Below, piece after piece: positions 6,621 through 17,000 of a stretch of 64,000 bases of DNA; the first letter of the stretch is position 1; each line of letters opens with the position of its first letter. Made by a program: the position numbers and the translations under genes. Origin of the DNA: Candidatus Phocaeicola excrementigallinarum (GTDB taxonomy: Bacteria; Bacteroidota; Bacteroidia; Bacteroidales; Bacteroidaceae); the NCBI GenBank assembly GCA_019120125.1, contig DWVR01000046.1:33149-97148 (forward strand), in the 5' to 3' direction. Below the pieces are notes generated by a model, which saw only the letters and a program-made list of their open reading frames with translations, made no database searches and was not told the origin of the DNA.

Positions 6621-8888
6621 CAACCTGCCCGGCTCGTTCGCCACAAACAGCCTTTTCAGGTCTTCCTGCTCTCCCACCACCCACACGATGTCGCCTTCCA
6701 TGAGCGGAAGGCTCACATCGGGCTTGTGCAGCGAGGCCTCCTTCTTCAGTTCCACTCCCACCACCAGACAACGGTACTTGTTACGGATGCCGCTCTCACG
6801 GATGGTACGTCCGCAGAACGGCGAGCCGGCCACCACGGCAAACTGCTTCAGGCTCATCTCGCGCTTCATGAAATCATCATCGGAATAATGGCCTGACACC
6901 TCGTCCACCCGAGCGGCGAACGCGGAAAGCTGCTCGTCGGTACCGATCACCTGCAACGTGTCACCAGGGAAAATGCGGCAATCCCCTCCGGGAATGTTCA
7001 GCCGGTGCGTGCCGCGGATGATGGAAGCCACATGCACCCCGTATTTCCTGCCCAGGTCCAGCTCCTTCAGCGTCTTTCCGCCCCACAACGAATCGGAGGG
7101 GACAAGAAAATCCGACAGGTGCAGGTCGCGGTCGAGCAGACGTCCCGCATATTCAGGCTGCCGCTCGCCCAGATACGCCTTACGCGCCTCCTTGGAACGG
7201 AGATTCTGCACGAAAGTGCGCTCCATCCCGATGGACTGCTTCTTCAGGAAACGGGAGAAGATCATCAGCAGCACCAACACCAGCGAGATGCCCACTACCA
7301 GGGCGGTGGAAGCCTGAAACAGATGGTCCACAATATACACGATGAAACCGATGCCCAGAATGATGCGCAGCAGGATCACGGAAATCAGCGGAGCCCGGTT
7401 GTAACGGCTGTCCGCCCAAAGCGCCTTGAACTCGATGGAATGGTTCTTCTTCATGATCATCGCCCGGAGGAAAGGGGATATCAGTACGATGGTGACCACC
7501 GCCCCCGCCACATTTCCCCAGAACTCGCCCAGGGCCGCCACAAACAGAGGAAGGAAAAGGTTGAACGACAGCACCATCACGGCAATCGAAAGCACGGAGA
7601 AGATCAGCACGACGCGCAGTACCGCGGTCAGGAACCTGCGCCAGTTGTTCTGATGGTTCACCGTGCTCGTGCCGGCGGAATAACGCTGCAGAAGCTCCTT
7701 CCAGAACCGGGGGAGACGGGCGTCGACAAACCGGTAGGCAGGACCCGACAGACGGATCATGTAGGGGGTGAGGAAAGTGGTGATCACCGAGACTGCCACC
7801 ACAATGGGATATAGGAAATGGCTGGTCACGCCCAGGCTCACGCCCAGCGAGGCGATGATGAAGGCGAACTCACCGATCTGCGTCAGACTGAAGCCGCACT
7901 GCACGGCTATCTTCAGCGGCTGGCCGGAAAGCAGCACACCGCCCGTACCGAATATCGTCTGCCCGAACAGGATGGCCAGCACAATCACAATGATGGGACC
8001 GATGTATTCCACAATCATGGCCGGGTCGACCATCATGCCCACCGACACAAAGAAGATGGCGCCAAACAGGTCCTTCACCGGCGACACCAGATGCTCGATA
8101 TGCTCCGAGTCGACGGTTTCCGAAAGAATGGACCCCATGACGAAGGCCCCGAACGCCGGAGAGAAACCCACCTTGGCCGCCAGCACCACCATCCCGAAAC
8201 ACAGGGCCAGCGACACGATGAGCAGGGTCTCGTTGCTCATCAGCCCGCGCACGCGGCGCAGGAAAAGCGGAATCAGATAAATGCCCACCACGAACCAGAG
8301 CACCAGGAAGAACACCAGCTTGACGATGCTGTACGCCATCTCCCCGCCCTCAAAGTTCTTGCTCACCGCCAGCGTGCTCAGCATCACCATCAGCACGATG
8401 GCCAGAATGTCCTCCAGCACGAGAATGCTCAGCACGATGCCGGCGAAACGCTGCTGCCGCAGGCCCATGTCGTCGAACGCCTTGAAGATGATGGTCGTGG
8501 ACGACATGGCCAGCATCCCGCCCAGAAACAGACAGTCCATCCGTCCCCAGCCGAACGTCCAGCCCACGAACATGCCGATGAGAATCATGCAGAAAATGAT
8601 GCTGCACGCGGCAATCACCACCGATGAGCCCGCCTTGAGCATCTTCTTGAAACTGAAGTCAAGACCCAGGGCGAACAACAGGAAGATCACGCCGATCTCC
8701 GACCACACCCTCATGCTCGCCTCATCGGTCACGGAGGGAGTGAACTGGAAATGCGGACTGCACAGAAAACCGGCCACAATGTAACCCAACACAAGCGGCT
8801 GCTTCAGTTTCTTGAATATAAGAGTAGTGATTCCGGCACAAACCAATATCAAGGCCAGGTCACTGATCAGAGGTGCTAGATGAGACAT
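6597..8888 (-). CDS. CPA2-family monovalent cation:proton antiporter (KefB-like) with two RCK-C domains
   Basis: 763 aa. The N-terminal half is a Na+/H+ exchanger domain with about 12-13 membrane segments (LISDLALILVCAGITTLIF, VLGYIVAGFL, GVIFLLFALGLDFSF, FGAFVMGSILSET). After a second hydrophobic region (about 430-560), two C-terminal TrkA-C/RCK-C domains are seen (about 600-680 and 690-755, including FPGDTLQVIGTDEQL and EGDIVWVVGEQEDL), which usually gate such exchangers with small ligands. The likely substrate is K+ or Na+. The ORF track starts at 8939, but the -7 element at 8911-8918 lies downstream of that, so the ATG at 8888 (MSHLAPLISDL) is used. The gene is divergent from copA. Confidence 0.88.
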   Translation of the reverse strand: MSHLAPLISDLALILVCAGITTLIFKKLKQPLVLGYIVAGFLCSPHFQFTPSVTDEASMRVWSEIGVIFLLFALGLDFSFKKMLKAGSSVVIAACSIIFCMILIGMFVGWTFGWGRMDCLFLGGMLAMSSTTIIFKAFDDMGLRQQRFAGIVLSILVLEDILAIVLMVMLSTLAVSKNFEGGEMAYSIVKLVFFLVLWFVVGIYLIPLFLRRVRGLMSNETLLIVSLALCFGMVVLAAKVGFSPAFGAFVMGSILSETVDSEHIEHLVSPVKDLFGAIFFVSVGMMVDPAMIVEYIGPIIVIVLAILFGQTIFGTGGVLLSGQPLKIAVQCGFSLTQIGEFAFIIASLGVSLGVTSHFLYPIVVAVSVITTFLTPYMIRLSGPAYRFVDARLPRFWKELLQRYSAGTSTVNHQNNWRRFLTAVLRVVLIFSVLSIAVMVLSFNLFLPLFVAALGEFWGNVAGAVVTIVLISPFLRAMIMKKNHSIEFKALWADSRYNRAPLISVILLRIILGIGFIVYIVDHLFQASTALVVGISLVLVLLMIFSRFLKKQSIGMERTFVQNLRSKEARKAYLGERQPEYAGRLLDRDLHLSDFLVPSDSLWGGKTLKELDLGRKYGVHVASIIRGTHRLNIPGGDCRIFPGDTLQVIGTDEQLSAFAARVDEVSGHYSDDDFMKREMSLKQFAVVAGSPFCGRTIRESGIRNKYRCLVVGVELKKEASLHKPDVSLPLMEGDIVWVVGEQEDLKRLFVANEPGRLEKEEPDE

Positions 8889-8910
8889 ACCGATTAGACT
8901 TTTTATTATG

Positions 8911-8918
8911 CAAAAATA
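8911..8918 (-). promoter_or_regulatory. -7 element TATTTTTG for the antiporter gene
   Basis: The minus-strand TATTTTTG gives a start near 8905 and a leader under 20 nt. A possible TTTG lies 23 bp upstream. It sits 35 bp from the oppositely directed copA -7 element. Confidence 0.55.
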
Positions 8919-8952
8919 AAGAATAATCGGCACAGACACGGCAAAAGATTCG

Positions 8953-8960
8953 TATTTTTG
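8953..8960 (+). promoter_or_regulatory. -7 element TATTTTTG for copA
   Basis: The plus-strand TATTTTTG is 25 bp upstream of the copA ATG. No metal-regulator palindrome is evident in the 97-bp divergent region. Confidence 0.55.
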
Positions 8961-8985
8961 CAGCGTTTTCTAATGATTTATCCAG

Positions 8986-11538
8986 ATGGACAGACAAAAC
9001 ACTGTAAAAAAGACATTTCCCGTACTCGACATGAGCTGCGCGGCCTGCGCGGCGCGCGTGGACAAGACGCTGAACAGGCAGACAGGCGTGCGCCATGCCA
9101 GCGTGAACTATGCGGCGGCCACCGCCACCGTGGAATACGAACCCGACAAGTGCTCGCCCGAAACACTGAGAGAGGCTGTCGTGGCGGCAGGCTACGACCT
9201 GGTCATCGAGACCGACCGGGAAAAACGGCGGCAGGAAGTGGACGAGGCACACGAGAAGAAATACCGGAGACTGAAATTCCGAACCACGTGGGCCATCCTC
9301 CTCTCGCTGCCCGTAGCCGTCATCGGCATGTTCTTCATGGACATGCCCTACGCCAACCATCTCATGTGGGTGCTGTCCACCCCCGTGGTGTGCTGGCTGG
9401 GACGGGATTTCTACATCAACGCATGGAAACAGCTCAAGCACCGCACATCGAACATGGACACACTGGTAGCCAACAGCACGGGCATCGCCTACCTGTTCAG
9501 CCTCTTCAACCTGTTCTTCCCCGACTTCTGGCTCCGGAGAGGCATCGAGCCGCATGTCTACTTCGAGGCCTCCAGCGTCATCATCGCCTTCATCCTGTTG
9601 GGGCGGCTGCTCGAGGAACGGGCCAAGGGAAACACCTCGGCGGCCATCAGGAAACTCATGGGACTGCAGCCCAAGACCGTCACGATGGTCACCGCCGGAG
9701 GGGAACTGAAGGAAGTGGCGGTGGAACAGGTGCGCATCGGCGACTGCCTGATGGTAAGGCCCGGTGAACGCATCGCCGTGGACGGCACGGTATGCGAAGG
9801 CAGCTCGTATGTGGACGAAAGCATGCTCAGCGGCGAGCCAGTGGCCGTACTGAAAAAGAAAGGGGAAAAGGTGTTCGCGGGCACCATCAACCAGAAAGGG
9901 AGCTTCCGGTTCACCGCCGGCAAGGTAGGGGCCGACACCATGCTGGCAAACATCATCCGCATGGTGCAGGACGCACAAGGCAGCAAGGCCCCGGTGCAGA
10001 AGCTGGTGGACCGCATCGCGGCCGTATTCGTGCCGGCCATCATGGGCACCGCCCTCCTGACGTTCATCCTGTGGATGGTGTGCGACCCGTCCGACGGGTT
10101 CACCCACGGACTGCTGGCGGCCGTCACGGTGCTGATCATCGCCTGTCCCTGCGCGCTGGGACTGGCCACCCCCACCGCCATCATGGTAGGCATCGGGAAA
10201 GGCGCCGGGCTGGGCATCCTCATCAAGGACGCGGAGAGTCTGGAGACGGCACGCAAAGTGAACGCCATCGTGCTCGACAAGACCGGAACCGTGACCGAAG
10301 GAAAGCCGGCGGTGACCGACCTGACCGAAGCTCTGGAACAAGAGGGACTGAGAGACCGCCTGTACAGTCTGGAGAAAATGTCGGAACATCCGCTTGCCGA
10401 AGCAGTGACCGGACGGCTCAAGGGCAACCTCCTTCCGGTAGAGAATTTCAGGAGCGTGACGGGCGAGGGAGTATGCGGTGACATAAACGGGACGACATAC
10501 TATGCCGGCAACCTCCGTCTGCTCACCGCACACCATATCCGCCCGTCTGACAGCATGCTGGAAGAGGCCCGCCGGCTGGAGGCCGACTCAAAGACCGTTA
10601 TCTGGTTTGCCGACAGCACACAGGCACTGGGACTGGCGGCCATCACCGACCGCATCAAGCCCACTTCCGCGGCCGCCGTATCACAGCTCAGAGCGATGGG
10701 CATCGATGTCTACATGCTCACAGGCGACAACGAGGGTTCGGCACGCAATGTGGCACAAAAAGCGGGCATCGCCCACTTCAAGGCCGGCGTGCTCCCCGAC
10801 CAGAAAGCCTCGTTCGTGAAATCGCTCCAGGCGGAAGGAAAAACCGTGGCCATGGTGGGCGACGGCATCAACGACAGCGCGGCACTGGCCCAGTCCGATC
10901 TCAGCATCGCCATGGGAAGGGGCAGCGACATTGCCATGGACGTGGCCAAGATGACCGTCATCTCGTCCGACCTCAACAAGATAGCCGACGCCATCCGCCT
11001 GTCGCGCATGACCGTCCGCACCATCCGCGAGAACCTGTTCTGGGCGTTCATCTACAACCTCATCGGAGTGCCCGTCGCCGCGGGCGTACTCTACCCGATA
11101 AACGGTTTTCTGCTCAACCCGATGATTGCCGGGGCGGCCATGGCCATGAGCAGTGTGAGCGTGGTGACCAACAGCCTGCGCCTGCGGAAAAAGAAACTCG
11201 GCGGCACTCCTGTCCCGGCATCCGCGCCCCAGGCCGAATCCCCCGTCGCGGAATCCCTTGCTGAGACGGAAAGCCCGGCCGTCACGGCTCCGGCAACAGA
11301 CGGGCCGCAAGCGTCCGGACAGGGAATCACACAGAAATACACCGTGGACGGAATGATGTGCGACCACTGCCGCACGCGTGTGGAGAAGGTACTTAACTCC
11401 ATCGACGGAGTCTCGGCCAAAGTGACCCTTACCCCACCCGAAGCCGTGGTCACGTTCAGCGGCCGGAAGCTCCCGCTTGAGGAGATACAGAAAGTGATTG
11501 ACGGGAAAGCGGGCGACTACACGTTGAAGGAGGCCTGA
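8986..11538 (+). CDS. copA: Copper-translocating P1B-type ATPase with heavy-metal domains at both ends
   Basis: 850 aa. An N-terminal HMA domain has MSCAAC (Cys 18 and 21). The ATPase core follows: actuator loop SMLSGEP, membrane metal site IACPCALG (CPC near 386), phosphorylation site DKTGT (near 431), SEHPLAEAV nucleotide-binding motif, and hinge GDGINDSAAL. After the last membrane helices comes an Ala/Pro/Glu-rich linker (about 735-775) and a second HMA domain with MMCDHC near 791. CPC plus MxCxxC points to Cu(I) export from the cytosol. An HMA at the far C-terminus is less common than tandem N-terminal ones but occurs in Bacteroidetes. A palindrome array that could act as terminator follows. 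Confidence 0.94.
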   Translation: MDRQNTVKKTFPVLDMSCAACAARVDKTLNRQTGVRHASVNYAAATATVEYEPDKCSPETLREAVVAAGYDLVIETDREKRRQEVDEAHEKKYRRLKFRTTWAILLSLPVAVIGMFFMDMPYANHLMWVLSTPVVCWLGRDFYINAWKQLKHRTSNMDTLVANSTGIAYLFSLFNLFFPDFWLRRGIEPHVYFEASSVIIAFILLGRLLEERAKGNTSAAIRKLMGLQPKTVTMVTAGGELKEVAVEQVRIGDCLMVRPGERIAVDGTVCEGSSYVDESMLSGEPVAVLKKKGEKVFAGTINQKGSFRFTAGKVGADTMLANIIRMVQDAQGSKAPVQKLVDRIAAVFVPAIMGTALLTFILWMVCDPSDGFTHGLLAAVTVLIIACPCALGLATPTAIMVGIGKGAGLGILIKDAESLETARKVNAIVLDKTGTVTEGKPAVTDLTEALEQEGLRDRLYSLEKMSEHPLAEAVTGRLKGNLLPVENFRSVTGEGVCGDINGTTYYAGNLRLLTAHHIRPSDSMLEEARRLEADSKTVIWFADSTQALGLAAITDRIKPTSAAAVSQLRAMGIDVYMLTGDNEGSARNVAQKAGIAHFKAGVLPDQKASFVKSLQAEGKTVAMVGDGINDSAALAQSDLSIAMGRGSDIAMDVAKMTVISSDLNKIADAIRLSRMTVRTIRENLFWAFIYNLIGVPVAAGVLYPINGFLLNPMIAGAAMAMSSVSVVTNSLRLRKKKLGGTPVPASAPQAESPVAESLAETESPAVTAPATDGPQASGQGITQKYTVDGMMCDHCRTRVEKVLNSIDGVSAKVTLTPPEAVVTFSGRKLPLEEIQKVIDGKAGDYTLKEA

Positions 11539-11574
11539 TGTGTCCGCGCACGGAGCGGATTCCACACCCTCCCG

Positions 11575-11660
11575 AAAACGCCTTGACGTTTCGGTCAAAA
11601 CGCCTTGACGTTTTTTAAAAACGCTTCGGCGTTTCAAGTAAAACGTCAAGGCGTTTTTTT
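11575..11660. repeat. Quadruple palindrome repeat, copy A
   Basis: Four 16-18 nt units of the form AAACG-N6-CGTTT stand in a row: AAACGCCTTGACGTTT (11575 and 11597), AAACGCTTCGGCGTTT (11619, a C-UUCG-G tetraloop hairpin) and AAACGTCAAGGCGTTT (11640). Units 2 and 4 are exact reverse complements and can form an 18-bp stem around unit 3; seven T follow. It is 36 bp after copA and could terminate it. Related arrays occur at 27804 and 60815. Confidence 0.85.
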
Positions 11661-11743
11661 ACGGTCTGAAAACGGCCTGAGGACAAATCAGATTTTGACT
11701 TATCCTCTTTTATATTATGTGATGAATTGATTACTGACGACTG

Positions 11744-12760
11744 TTATAGAATGTAAATGGCAGCACCAATCACACCGCCCATGACCATGTGCAACATATT
11801 GAACACAGATAACGCCTGAAAGAAATGCTGGAAGCTCATAATCTCTTCCAGACAGGTCATAAATGTGGCGCTAAGCACGGCATAGGCAAAACCACGGCAG
11901 AATATCGGCAGATAGAGTTGTGAGATATGAATGTCGGATGAGATTAAGAAATAATTTCCCAACAAATAGCCTATTATCCCTCCAAGTCCGATGACAATCA
12001 ACCTCAGATAATTGAACCGCCTAATGTGCATCCACCAATAGGCAAACAGGCATCCGGCCAATACCCCCGCCAGCACAGGCCAGTCCAATTGTACACTTGT
12101 CATCGTACCATAGTGCATCACCTCCTCCAAATAGACTTCTTCCAACACATGCTCTGTGGCAAGGAACATTTCTACCAGTGTAATCAGGATGAATACGGGC
12201 AGCAGATGGCGGTATGTCCACATTTTCGGTTCATAATAGGGGTGACGGATGGTGAACATCCTCCAGACGCAAAAAAATAGCGTAACGATGATAACCATGC
12301 TTAATTGGCGGATCACCGGACTGTTCCACCGGTCATACCAGTCGCCGTAGTTGAACAAGTAAGCAATCTCCAACAAAAGCATCGCCCACAGCACCGCTCC
12401 CAGCCAATCGATGCCAAACAAAGGAAACTTCTTGAACATACGGAAATGGCGTGTGCAGGCAGTCAATATCAGCAAGTCTGTCATCATGATGCCGCAGATG
12501 AACCATTGCATGTAATCCCAATGGTAGTAATACATCAGGTAAGTGGCAAGCAAGTCGGACAACTGCATACTGCCCAAGATCACGATATGCAGCATCGGAA
12601 AGAATACGGTAAAATCCCGTGTCGGCGTCATCCAAAGCTGAATGTTCGACATACATTCAAACGTGCCTTGTATCTTGCACATGCCTTCGATGAAGCATAC
12701 CAGCCACAGCAGAGGCAGGAATGTGATATGAATAGAATGTAACCTTACACATATGTACTT
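11744..12760 (-). pseudogene. MFS multidrug transporter, N-terminally truncated
   Basis: The frame is open from an in-frame stop at 12761-12763 to 11744; the first ATG (12682) gives 312 aa. About 9-10 membrane segments are visible, and GTFECMSNIQLWMTPTRDFTVFFP resembles the middle of a Bacteroidetes DHA2-like MFS permease family of roughly 520-540 aa. The open frame extends coding-like sequence upstream of the ATG (HITFLPLLWLVCFIEGMCKI), so the first 3-4 membrane helices appear to have been lost. Upstream DNA is AT-rich with no promoter. The usual efflux partners (membrane fusion protein, TolC-like outer membrane protein) are absent. It might still be translated, but it is most likely a relic. 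Confidence 0.6.
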
Positions 12761-12846
12761 TTAAACTATCTTAACTATATTGCAATACGTATCATATTGT
12801 ATATTAAAGCGTTTTATGTTTCATCTGATATAAATGCACAATAATA

Positions 12847-13179
12847 TCACATGCCAGTGCATGGAGCCCGATGTGACCGCGCGGGAAACAACCAGGCATC
12901 GAATATCTTCCAATAGGGCAATAACCAATGGGATATCGGACCGACTATTAAAGCCGTGACAACCGTACCCTCACGCACTCCCTCATCGGTCAGTTCCATG
13001 TTCTTTTGCAAGTCAAGTTCCGCCAACAGCTTGCCGGATGCCACTGCTGATGGCTCCGCCTGCATAGACGACCTGCTGCCCTCCAATGCGAAGTTGTTGC
13101 CGAAATGAGGCATTTCCACTGACATCCGGAGAGGCGTCCCGGAAACGGCGAAACGTGAAAGTAACAAAAATCGGGGCAT
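12847..13179 (-). pseudogene. Possible decayed fragment of a membrane-protein gene
   Basis: An ORF of 110 codons with a hydrophobic stretch near its end (EGTVVTALIVGPISHWLLPY) that recalls the C-terminus of YczE/YitT-type (DUF6198-like) membrane proteins. The N-terminal half has no recognisable structure. There is no promoter, and the ORF lies in the degraded stretch between copA and the lipoprotein gene. It could be a chance ORF; I rate it only as a weak candidate relic. Apart from this, 12761-13208 holds AT-rich sequence without other features. Confidence 0.3.
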
Positions 13180-13208
13180 CCTTTTTCGGGATTCTCACGA
13201 AAATGACC

Positions 13209-13216
13209 TATCTTTG
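13209..13216 (+). promoter_or_regulatory. -7 element TATCTTTG for the lipoprotein-helicase-SDR operon
   Basis: TATCTTTG lies 30 bp upstream of the chosen lipoprotein ATG. The TTG start used by the ORF track (13214) is inside this element and is therefore rejected. Confidence 0.65.
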
Positions 13217-13246
13217 AAAAAACAACAACCAACATTACAGACACAA

Positions 13247-14026
13247 ATGAAAATCAAACAGACCATTCTGGCCGCTACGGTCGCCTTATCCGCAGCCTTC
13301 GGCCTCCCGTCGTGCGGCGACGACGATGTCATGCCCATCTACCTGACTGATGCGGAAAACAATACGGAACTGACATCCGACAACCTGACCATCGATGCCT
13401 TCAGCGAAGGAGAGAAATTCATTATCCAGGGTGGAAAGGGAAACTACAGCATCTCAGTCACCGACAAGTCCGTGATCACTTTCCATTATGACGGCGATAC
13501 GCTGACACTGCTTCCGCTCGGGACGGGAACCAGCGAGACACTCATCGCCGACCGTGCGGGAAACAGTCTCGTGGTGAACGTCAGCGTGGAGAACCCGTCG
13601 GCCGAGCTCTCCGTGACGGAAACCACCGCGGAAGTCACGGGCGACGACCTGACACAGGAACAGACCCGGAACCTGCAGCTTAAGATCGCCCAAGAAGGGG
13701 TGGCGCTCGCGGGCGGACGCTTCGTGTTCACCTTCGCCGACAAGGAGCACTCGACCGGCGACGTGAAAATCTATCCCGAGGCCACGGGAAACTACAAGGT
13801 CGGCATCTTCACGCGCATGACCAAATATGACGAGGACACGGGAGAAAGCTACGACTGCATCCAGATCCGGATGGCGGACAGCACGGACGGCAAGCTCACG
13901 TTCCACATCACCGGGAGCGACACGGAATACGTGTTCCGGGAAGACGTGACCGACCAATACCGTGGAAGTTATCCCGCACTGGAGGATGCGGCCAGAATAT
14001 ACAGACTGAAGAAAACTGTCGGATAA
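13247..14026 (+). CDS. Putative lipoprotein of unknown function
   Basis: 259 aa from the ATG at 13247. An N-terminal signal (KIKQTILAATVALSAAFG) ends in the lipobox LPSC, followed by GDDD; aspartates after the Cys are compatible with inner-membrane or periplasmic retention, although Bacteroidetes surface-export signals can also be acidic. The mature protein is Thr-, Glu- and Asp-rich with beta-strand patterns (DNLTIDAFSEGEKFIIQGGK, SLVVNVSVENPSAELSVTE) that suggest one or two Ig-like beta-sandwich domains. I do not recognise the family. It precedes the giant helicase by only 7 bp, so the two are co-transcribed even though one product is exported and the other should be cytosolic. Confidence 0.75.
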   Translation: MKIKQTILAATVALSAAFGLPSCGDDDVMPIYLTDAENNTELTSDNLTIDAFSEGEKFIIQGGKGNYSISVTDKSVITFHYDGDTLTLLPLGTGTSETLIADRAGNSLVVNVSVENPSAELSVTETTAEVTGDDLTQEQTRNLQLKIAQEGVALAGGRFVFTFADKEHSTGDVKIYPEATGNYKVGIFTRMTKYDEDTGESYDCIQIRMADSTDGKLTFHITGSDTEYVFREDVTDQYRGSYPALEDAARIYRLKKTVG

Positions 14027-14033
14027 CAACGGA

Positions 14034-17000
14034 ATGCCATTGGAACGCGACTACCGCATCGACCTGCAGTCGTTCGATCTGTTCGACCGTATCGAGCGCA
14101 TCCACCGCCGTCCTCCCGTAAGCCTGGAGAACGTGCGGGCCAAATATGTTTTGCTCTATAAGGTGCTGGAGGAGGCCGCCTACGAGCTGACGGCACGCAG
14201 CACCCTGGCTTTCGCCAACCTGTTCTCGCGGCTCGACTATATCGGCAAGGAGAAGAAACTGACACCCTCCGACCGGTATGCCGTGCAGACCATGCGGAGA
14301 AACTGCAACAGGGCGATGGACGGACGGCTGAAACCCGACCTGCAGGAATATCTCTACGACCTGAGGGCACTGGTACGTTTCGTGTCACTGGGATTCGAGG
14401 CCGACATACCCGCCTCGCTCCTGCCGGAAATCCCCCACTCCAACCGTCCCTACTCAGGCACGAGACTCTCGCAGATTCCCTACGTGAGGGCCTGTGTGAC
14501 AGGATGGGACGACACACGGATATTCGCCTCGTGCGACAGCGAGGAGGAGCCGTTTATCGTGGTGAACTATGCCAAGGGAGGCTATGAGGGCGACCTGACC
14601 TACATCAGGGACCTGCTGCGCGAGAACCTCCCCATCAACCTGCTCCACGTGAAGGTGGACGAGGAAAACCATTATATTCCGGGACTGATCGTCATCTGGC
14701 CCGACTACCTCATCGACATCAGCGCGCTCGCCGCCTGCTTCAGGGAATACGGGCACCATCCGCTCAATTTTTTCATGAACCGCATCAAGCCGCGGGCCAA
14801 CACGGCGCCGATCCTGTTGGGAAACCTGGCAGGACGGCTGCTTGACGAGTACATCAACGAAAAGCCCGACTGCCCGGTGGACTACGTGAGGTCGCTCAAC
14901 ACCTTCTTCGCCTCGTCGGCACTGGAGTTCTGCACCTGCAGGCTACCGGAGGATTTCCATGCCTCGGCAAAAAGCCAGATGACGCACATCCGGTCGTTCA
15001 TCCACGACATCCTTCCAGCCAACATCCCCGGCTTCGACCGACGGAACACCCTGCTCGAAGCCTCCTTCATCTGCGAGAGACTCGGCCTGCAAGGACGTGT
15101 GGACATGATGCAGAAGGATCTCAAGATACTCATCGAACAGAAATCGGGAAAGCGCGACGAGCTGAACCGCCGCCACAAGGAGGACCATTTCGTGCAGATG
15201 ATGCTCTATCAGGGCGTACTGACGTACAACTTCGGACAGAAAGCCAAGGACATGCAGACTTTTCTGCTCTACTCGAAATACACGGACGGACTGATGCTGG
15301 AACACTTCTCCGAAAAGCTGTTCCGTGAAAGCATCCGGCTGAGAAACCGCATCGTGGCACAGGAAATGGAACTTGCGGAAGGGGGGATCGCCACGGTGAC
15401 GGAAGGACTGAGCACCGACCTGCTCAACGAATACGGACAACACAGCCGGCTTTGGAACGACTACCAGGAACCGGAACTCCAGAAGGCCATCACTACCCTG
15501 AAACGGTGTACGCCACTCGAAAAGGCCTACTTTGAAAGGCTCTTCACCTTTGTGGCGAAAGAGACCGTGCTGAACAGGACAGGAGGCAACAACAGCTCCT
15601 CGAAAGGATTCGCGGCCGTCTGGCACAATCCGGTCAGGGAAAAGCTGGAAGCGGGGAACATCCTGCCGGGACTGACCCTCACCGACCGCCGGAGAAGCTC
15701 GCCGGAAAAAGGGTACGACCTGATCACGCTGGGTATCCCGCAGCTGGAGGACGACTTTCTGCCCAACTTCCGCACAGGCGACATCGTGATTCTCTATGCC
15801 TATACCGGAGAACCGGACGTGAGGGAACAGATCCTGATGAAGGGAAACATCGTCAGCCTGCAGACGGACAGCGTCACCATACAGCTCCGCAACGGACAAC
15901 AGAACAAGGACATCATCGGAAACGCGGACGACCGTTTCTGCATCGAGCACGACTCGTCGGACATCTCGTCCGCCAACGCCATACGAGGACTATACGCTTT
16001 TCTGGCGGCCACCGACGAGCGGAAACGCCTGCTGCTCTGCCAGCGTATGCCCACCGCCGACACCTCACGCAAGCTGAACGGCCACTACGGACGGTTCGAC
16101 GGACTGGTGCTGCAGGAGAAACAGGCCAACGACTACTTCCTGCTGGTCGGTCCCCCGGGCACGGGAAAAACCTCGTGCGCCCTGCGGTACATGGTGGAAG
16201 AGGCACTGACAGAGCCCGGCACCTCAATCCTCCTGCTCTCATACACCAACCGCGCCGTCGACGAGATCTGCGCCATGCTGACGGATTCCGGCATTGCCGA
16301 CAGCCATCCCTTCATCCGCATCGGACATGAGCTCTCGTGCGACAGACGGTTCCGGAAATACCTGCTCAAACACCGCATCGGCGACTGCCCGAAACTGAAC
16401 GACATCCGGCGGCGGATTGCGGAGACACGGCTGTTCGTGGGCACCACCACCGCCATAAGCAACCGCTCATACCTGTTCGACATCAAGCGGTTCGACACCG
16501 CCTTCATCGACGAGGCCTCGCAGATTCTGGAGCCGGACCTCATCGGAATCCTTTCCGCACGGAGCGGAACGGGAAACGCCGTCGGAAAGTTCGTGCTCAT
16601 AGGCGACTACAAGCAGCTGCCCGCCATCGCCCTTCAGAACAAGGACGACGCGGCGGTAAACGACCCGCTCCTGCTGGACATCGGGCTGAGGGACTGCCGC
16701 GACTCGCTGTTCGAGCGGCTGTACCGGAAATCGCCGGAACAGTTCCGCAGCATCCTCCGGAAACAGGGACGCATGCATCCTGCCGTCGCCGAGTTTCCCG
16801 ACTTCACGTTCTACTTCCATGAACATCTGGAGCCGGTGCCTCTGCCGCATCAGGAAGAGGATTGTCCTTATACCGGCACGACCGGTCCGCAAGACAATGT
16901 CGACCGCCTGCTCCTGTCACGCAGAATGGTGTTCATCCCTTCCGGTATGCCGGAGGACAGCCCCACCCTTTCCGACAAGGCCAATCCGGAAGAGGCCCGC

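Noticed and set aside
8860-10536. 558-codon minus-strand ORF opposite copA
   Set aside because: Antisense shadow of copA with biased composition; it also crosses the copA promoter.
11575-11660. CRISPR-like array
   Set aside because: Units are palindromic, alternate in orientation and have spacers of only 4-6 nt; no cas genes are present.
13214-13246. TTG start for the lipoprotein
   Set aside because: The codon is part of the -7 element, so it cannot be in the mRNA if that promoter is used; the ATG at 13247 begins a proper lipoprotein signal.
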